A stretch of 56,126 bases of DNA from Phycisphaeraceae bacterium (GTDB lineage Bacteria > Planctomycetota > Phycisphaerae > Phycisphaerales > Phycisphaeraceae): positions 1-56,126 of the forward strand of contig JANQFR010000046.1 in the NCBI GenBank assembly GCA_028277745.1. The letters run 5' to 3'. Below the pieces are notes generated by a model. The model had not been told where the DNA came from. It saw only the letters and a program-made list of their open reading frames with translations, and ran no database searches. A program made the position numbers and the translations under genes. Below, in pieces: positions 52,345-56,126 of the stretch (within the stretch, counting starts at the first letter, position 1; each line of letters begins with the position of its first letter).

Positions 52345-53253
52345 ATGCCTCTTGAGTATCTTGATTTCGCAGACTTCGCCGTCCTGCTCGCCATGCTGGC
52401 AGGCTCGAGCGGCGGCTTGATCGTCCTGTGGGCCTTCGTCTTCCACGGGTGCCGCGGCCGACCCGGGAGCCTCTCCACCTGCGGCGCCTGCGGCCATGGC
52501 CTCAAAGGCATCGCCTCCCTCCACTGCCCCGAGTGCGGCGCCGACCTCCGCAAGGCCGGCATCATCGGCCCCAGGCAGAAAGGCCGGGTCAACCCGCTCA
52601 TCTTCTTTCTGATCTGGATGACCTTAATGCCCGTGGCCGCTTGTGTTGGATCAGTTTTACTCATGTATGCCGGACCCCAGATTCATTTCAAAACCCTCAC
52701 GTTCTTTCTCATCCCCCAATCCAATCAATACGAAATCTCTATCGAATTTCAGGTTGCGAATGCAGCCTCGAACCGGTTCGAAGCTGCCAACCTCAGTATC
52801 CACAGCAATCTCAACGCCGACAGAATTCTTGGGATTTACACCGAGATCGATCTTGTCGCCATGCTTGAAGATTCGAGCTACAACATCATCCAGTACGATT
52901 CACTCTACGACAGCTTCTATCGCGCGGCTTCTCCGTTGCATACAGCCGCCGCTTTCGATAAAGCCCGCCTCTTATCTTTCCTTGAGCAAGTTGGCGCCAA
53001 ACCGAATGATCCGGCCGTCAACACCGAAGTGGATGAATTATTTGATCTGTTCGCCAATCCCGCGCTAACGATTCAATATGATGCGGACTTTGAACATTTC
53101 GAAAACCTTGTCACCACCAGCTATAGCCACAGTCATAGCGCCGCATGGCGGGGTACGTTTTTCATTGGATTAGCGGTGGGGGGTCTCATTTGGATCATCG
53201 GCGCCGCCCTTTACATCCAACTGCGCCGCCCTGCCGCGGCGACCGCTGCCTAG
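52345..53253 (+). CDS. Zinc-ribbon membrane protein, tandem paralogue 1
   Basis: The product has 302 residues. TM helix 1 (about 10-33) is followed by a zinc ribbon CGACGHGLKGIASLHCPECGADL (about 45-67), a basic patch (GPRQKGRVNP), TM helix 2 (LIFFLIWMTLMPVAACVGSVLLMY), a probably exported domain of about 165 residues with DKARLLSFLEQVGAKPNDP, and a last TM helix ending RLRRP-like. The zinc ribbon should face the cytoplasm. No function is known. ATG at 52345 is fixed by the shared promoter-to-start spacing of the three copies. Confidence 0.75.
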   Translation: MPLEYLDFADFAVLLAMLAGSSGGLIVLWAFVFHGCRGRPGSLSTCGACGHGLKGIASLHCPECGADLRKAGIIGPRQKGRVNPLIFFLIWMTLMPVAACVGSVLLMYAGPQIHFKTLTFFLIPQSNQYEISIEFQVANAASNRFEAANLSIHSNLNADRILGIYTEIDLVAMLEDSSYNIIQYDSLYDSFYRAASPLHTAAAFDKARLLSFLEQVGAKPNDPAVNTEVDELFDLFANPALTIQYDADFEHFENLVTTSYSHSHSAAWRGTFFIGLAVGGLIWIIGAALYIQLRRPAAATAA

Positions 53254-53287
53254 AGCAGATCAATCGAAGCCGCAACACTCTGTGAAC

Positions 53288-53341
53288 ATTTAGCCGCGGG
53301 GCTTGCCCCGCGTTCACCCGCCGCAAGCGGCGAGGCTAAAT
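53288..53341. repeat. Paired palindromic intergenic repeat, family A variant
   Basis: ATTTAGCCGCGGGGC / GCCCCGCG hairpin, then CGCCGC / GCGGCG hairpin ending GAGGCTAAAT. The outer ends ATTTAGCC and GGCTAAAT are perfect inverts. It lies between paralogues 1 and 2. Confidence 0.7.
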
Positions 53342-53419
53342 GATCCAACCTGAAACCAACCGTTGATGAGCTCTGGCGGGAAGGCGTCCCCCATCATGGT
53401 GAAAACCCGCCGGCGCCCA

Positions 53420-53448
53420 TTGACGCCGGCCACGCCGCGCCGGATCAT
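53420..53448 (+). promoter_or_regulatory. Promoter TTGACG-N17-GATCAT, zinc-ribbon gene 2
   Basis: TTGACG at 53420-53425, 17 nt, GATCAT at 53443-53448, then 6 nt and ATG at 53455. Same geometry as gene 1. Confidence 0.6.
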
Positions 53449-53454
53449 GCCCGG

Positions 53455-54351
53455 ATGCCGTATGGGGGCCTCGAGTTCGTCTTCCTCATCATCCCCCTCG
53501 CCCTGCTGGTCGGGTCGGTCGGCGGGCTGATCATCCTCTGGGTCTTCGTCTTCCGCGGCCGACGGGGCAAGGCCGGCGGGCTGTCCACCTGCGGCGCCTG
53601 CGGCTACGCGATCAAGGGCGTCTCCACCTTCGACTGCCCCGAGTGCGGCGCCGACCTCCGCGACGTCGGCATCGTCAGCCCCAGGCAAAAGGGCCGGGTC
53701 AACCCCGTCCTCTTCCTCCTGCTCTGGACCGTCTTCCTGCCGGTGCCCGCCTGCATCAGCTCGGTGGTCGCCATGTTGAACGGGCCGCAGGTCTCGCGTC
53801 ACAACAGCACGATTTCCATGACGCCCCAGTCCGGGCAATATCAGCAGATCGATATCTACTGTGAGAGCATGGCGGGCCCCGCTCAACTGGACACCGCCAG
53901 CCTCATGATCAACGGCGGCCCCCAAGGCGCGGTCTGGACCATGGTCGATCTGCAGACCATGCAGCATGATCTCAACCACCACATCGCGGGGAGTTGGGCC
54001 GGTTTCCTGTGGGGGTCTTTAGGCGGCAATATGTCCGTCCGGGGCGTGCTTCTGGACAAGCAGGAGATGCTGAGCTTCCTGCAGCAGGCCGGCGCCGCGC
54101 CCAACGACCCGCAGGTCGACGTCGAAGCCGACGAACTCGTGCAGATTCTCCAAGCCGCCCACGCCGGCGGCCTGCCCGCCGCCGCCGGCGTTCAGCACTT
54201 CACCAATGTCCAGCAGCACAGCTCCAGCTACGACACGCCCTGGTGGGGCACGTTCTTCATCATGCTGGGGCTCTGGATCCTGCTCTGGGTCGGCGGGGTC
54301 GTCCTGTTCTTCCGCCTCCGCCGGCCGGCACGGGAACCCGCGCCTGGTTGA
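53455..54351 (+). CDS. Zinc-ribbon membrane protein, tandem paralogue 2
   Basis: The product has 298 residues, same layout as paralogue 1: TM helix, ribbon CGACGYAIKGVSTFDCPECGADLRDVGIVSPRQKGRVNP, second TM helix, exported domain and a final TM helix with FFRLRRP. The exported domain is the most divergent of the three: the first half (STISMTPQSGQYQQIDIYCESM) and the DKQEMLSFLQQAGAAPNDPQVDVEADEL block are kept, but the middle differs. Its stop codon TGA lies inside the -35 TTGACG of the next gene. Confidence 0.75.
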   Translation: MPYGGLEFVFLIIPLALLVGSVGGLIILWVFVFRGRRGKAGGLSTCGACGYAIKGVSTFDCPECGADLRDVGIVSPRQKGRVNPVLFLLLWTVFLPVPACISSVVAMLNGPQVSRHNSTISMTPQSGQYQQIDIYCESMAGPAQLDTASLMINGGPQGAVWTMVDLQTMQHDLNHHIAGSWAGFLWGSLGGNMSVRGVLLDKQEMLSFLQQAGAAPNDPQVDVEADELVQILQAAHAGGLPAAAGVQHFTNVQQHSSSYDTPWWGTFFIMLGLWILLWVGGVVLFFRLRRPAREPAPG

Positions 54352-54376
54352 CGTTCAGCGCACCAACCCGGACGAT
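54348..54376 (+). promoter_or_regulatory. Promoter TTGACG-N17-GACGAT, zinc-ribbon gene 3
   Basis: TTGACG at 54348-54353 includes the stop codon of gene 2; 17 nt later comes GACGAT at 54371-54376, then 6 nt and ATG at 54383. The spacer sequence has diverged while the spacing is kept. Confidence 0.55.
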
Positions 54377-54382
54377 GCCTGC

Positions 54383-55294
54383 ATGATGTACTGGGACTAC
54401 AGTTTTCCCATCCTGATCGGCTCCATCGCCTTGATGCTCGGGACGGGCCTGGGGCTGTTGATCCTGTGGGCCTTCGTCTTCCTGGGATGCGCGGGCCGGC
54501 CCGGCAGCCTCCCCACCTGCGGCGCCTGCGGCTACGTCGTCCGGGGCGTCTCGACGTTGGCGTGCCCCGAATGCGGCGCCGACCTGCGCGAAGCCGGCAT
54601 CATCGGCCCCCGGCAGAAAGGCCGGGTCAACCCGCTGCTGTTTCTCCTGCTCTGGTCGATGACCCTGCCCGTCCCGGTCTGCATCGGCTCCACCCTGCTC
54701 ATGCTTGTCGGGCCCCAGGAACAGTTCATCGACTTCGATCTTTCTCTCAAGCCCAAGTCCGGCCAATACTTTGAAGTAAGTATCTATTTTGAGGGCGCCC
54801 CCTTCGACGAGGACCGGTTCGAAGTCGCCACCCTCAGCATCTATCCCCTGACGGCGAATCAAAACCGCGGCGAGATTTACACCGAGGTCGATCTCGTCGC
54901 CATGCTCGAAGACGCCAACTTCGGCATCATCGAATACGACCTGTTTTTCGAACGTCTCAGCCGAGCCGACCCACCGCCGAGCAGCGCTATGACTCTCGAC
55001 AAGGCACGCCTGTTGACGCTGCTTCAACAGGTCGGCGCCGACCCCGCCCTCCCGACCGTCGACGCCGAGGCCGACGAATTGCTCGCCATACTCGCCAACA
55101 CCCCAACCGTCGGCCCGCCCACGGCCGGCTTCACCCATTTCACCCACGACGCCACGGCAGACCAGTACTATCATTATCAGGCGCCTTGGTGGGGCACGTT
55201 CTACATCGGGGTCGCGGCTGGGTTTCTGATCTGGGTCGGCGGGGTCGTCCTGTTCTTCCGCCTCCGCCGGCCAGTCGGGGCGGCCGCCGGATAG
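54383..55294 (+). CDS. Zinc-ribbon membrane protein, tandem paralogue 3
   Basis: The product has 303 residues. TM helix (FPILIGSIALMLGTGLGLLILWAFVF), ribbon CGACGYVVRGVSTLACPECGADLREAGIIGPRQKGRVNP, TM helix 2, exported domain (EVDLVAMLEDANFGIIEYDLFF; DKARLLTLLQQVGADPALPTVDAEADELLAIL), and last TM helix (FYIGVAAGFLIWVGGVVLFFRLRRP). It is closest to paralogue 1 through EIDLVAMLED/EVDLVAMLED. ATG at 54383 is chosen by the shared promoter spacing; ATG at 54386 is adjacent. Confidence 0.75.
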   Translation: MMYWDYSFPILIGSIALMLGTGLGLLILWAFVFLGCAGRPGSLPTCGACGYVVRGVSTLACPECGADLREAGIIGPRQKGRVNPLLFLLLWSMTLPVPVCIGSTLLMLVGPQEQFIDFDLSLKPKSGQYFEVSIYFEGAPFDEDRFEVATLSIYPLTANQNRGEIYTEVDLVAMLEDANFGIIEYDLFFERLSRADPPPSSAMTLDKARLLTLLQQVGADPALPTVDAEADELLAILANTPTVGPPTAGFTHFTHDATADQYYHYQAPWWGTFYIGVAAGFLIWVGGVVLFFRLRRPVGAAAG

Positions 55295-55341
55295 CGGCGA
55301 GGAAACCCCAACAAATTTCTAAAATTTATTCACGCTAAGCC

Positions 55342-55369
55342 TTGACACTTACCGAACAAGAGGTATAGT
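55342..55369 (+). promoter_or_regulatory. recA promoter TTGACA-N16-TATAGT
   Basis: A near-consensus sigma-70-type promoter: TTGACA at 55342-55347, 16 nt, TATAGT at 55364-55369. It would start about 45 nt before the recA ATG, so unlike many genes here this one has a leader with a Shine-Dalgarno site. I found no clear LexA palindrome. Confidence 0.85.
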
Positions 55370-55419
55370 GGGCTTGTCCCATCAAAAACCAAACATTGAC
55401 GCTTGCAAGGAGCCCCGCT

Positions 55420-56126
55420 ATGGTGACCGCCACGCTTGAATCGACCCCGCCCGCCGCCGCGAAACGCAACGGCAGCTCCAAACGAGGACTCTCCATGGCC
55501 AAAAAAGCCGCCAGCACCGACGCCCCCAATGAAGCCGGCCGCACCCGCGCCCTCGACGCCGCCGTCTCCCAGATCGAGCGCGCCTTCGGCAAAGGCTCCA
55601 TCATGCGGCTCGACGACGACCCCACCAACATCCCCCCCGGCATCTCCACCGGCTCGATCTCGCTCGACCTGGCCCTGGGCGGCCGGGGCGTGCCGTCCGG
55701 ACGCGTCGTCGAGGTCTTCGGCCCCGAGTCGTCCGGCAAAACCACCCTCACCCTCCACTGCATCGCTTCCTGCCAGAAGAAAGGCGGCGTCGCCGCCTTC
55801 ATTGACGCCGAGCACGCCCTCGACCCTTCCTGGGCCCGCCGCCTGGGCGTCAACCTCGAAGACCTGCTCGTCTCCCAGCCCGACACCGGCGAGCAGGCCC
55901 TCGAGATCTGTGAGCTGCTGGTCCGCTCCAACGCGGTCGAGTTGATCGTCGTCGACTCCGTTGCCGCCCTGATCCCCCGGGCCGAGATCGAGGGCGAGAT
56001 GGGCGATTCGCACGTCGGCCTCCAGGCCCGGCTGATGTCCCAGGCCCTCCGCAAGCTCACCGGCGCCATCAACCGCTCCAAGTGCACCGTGATCTTCATC
56101 AACCAGATCCGCGAGAAGATCGGCGT
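55420..56126 (+). CDS. recA: Recombinase RecA (N-terminal part)
   Basis: 235 residues are seen before the window ends. AAGGAG lies 7 nt before ATG at 55420. After a variable 25-residue leader comes MAKKAAS..., then [21 protein letters not shown], Walker [91 protein letters not shown] and [11 protein letters not shown], the invariant RecA core. A second in-frame ATG at 55495 (GAGGA upstream) would give the usual short N-terminus. It carries out strand exchange and activates the SOS response. Confidence 0.96.
   Translation, partial: MVTATLESTPPAAAKRNGSSKRGLSMAKKAASTDAPNEAGRTRALDAAVSQIERAFGKGSIMRLDDDPTNIPPGISTGSISLDLALGGRGVPSGRVVEVFGPESSGKTTLTLHCIASCQKKGGVAAFIDAEHALDPSWARRLGVNLEDLLVSQPDTGEQALEICELLVRSNAVELIVVDSVAALIPRAEIEGEMGDSHVGLQARLMSQALRKLTGAINRSKCTVIFINQIREKIG

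Noticed and set aside
1..56126. tRNA, rRNA or known riboswitch
   Set aside because: Reading the intergenic stretches I found no cloverleaf-type arms or conserved riboswitch cores; a covariance-model scan would be needed to exclude them fully.

Overview
The window looks like chromosomal DNA of a planctomycete of the class Phycisphaerae. This is inferred from several traits seen together: very GC-rich coding sequence, a pseudopilin operon of planctomycete type, a pilin-like protein with a C-terminal DGHV motif, two PEP-CTERM secreted proteins, many GC-rich intergenic palindromes, and a gene order without classical operons for nuo, his or pts.

Layout. 1-7.8 kb is a type II secretion pseudopilin operon: a G-like C-terminus cut by the window edge, a second G-like gene, then H/I/J/K-like genes, the last with a giant K-like minor pseudopilin. 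A HIT hydrolase follows. 8.4-10.6 kb holds a PEP-CTERM protein divergent from an AraC/XylR-type regulator. 10.7-15.8 kb has hisC-hisB, a HEAT-like secreted protein, a DegT/DnrJ aminotransferase and a small zinc-ribbon membrane protein. 16.1-18.2 kb has a pilin-like protein and a trypsin-like PEP-CTERM protease closed by a strong terminator. 18.4-23.6 kb holds a PTS IIA protein, a DUF6159 membrane protein, a BamB-like lipoprotein, a stand-alone IMP cyclohydrolase domain, a ThuA-like protein, a four-helix-bundle gene between inverted repeats, and an orphan nuoC. 24.2-39.7 kb is housekeeping metabolism: a hydroxyacid dehydrogenase, a nucleosidase-like protein and nadD; glgP; a DinB-like/thiL/tsaE/yacG operon; fur and hom; a degenerate receiver; glutamate dehydrogenase; an ExbB-like channel; transketolase with a putative glycosidase.

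39.8-43.35 kb is a visibly AT-richer island. It holds a broken DUF900-type hydrolase, then a two-gene unit: an unknown protein with a glycine-rich hydrophobic segment, and a circularly permuted papain-fold (YiiX-like) hydrolase. This is the best candidate here for an undescribed system. 43.35-49.5 kb holds a GGDEF operon and two tandem CPA2 antiporters fused to PTS IIA domains. 49.5-52.2 kb encodes an ABC-2 exporter. 52.3-55.3 kb is a tandem triplet of zinc-ribbon membrane proteins, each behind the same promoter geometry. recA begins at 55.42 kb and runs off the edge.

Two genome-scale signals cut across these regions. First, many first-of-operon genes have a -10-like hexamer ending exactly 6 nt before the start codon and no Shine-Dalgarno sequence, which predicts leaderless mRNAs. 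Second, at least two families of palindromic intergenic repeats are scattered between genes. I saw no tRNA, rRNA, CRISPR array or intact transposase.
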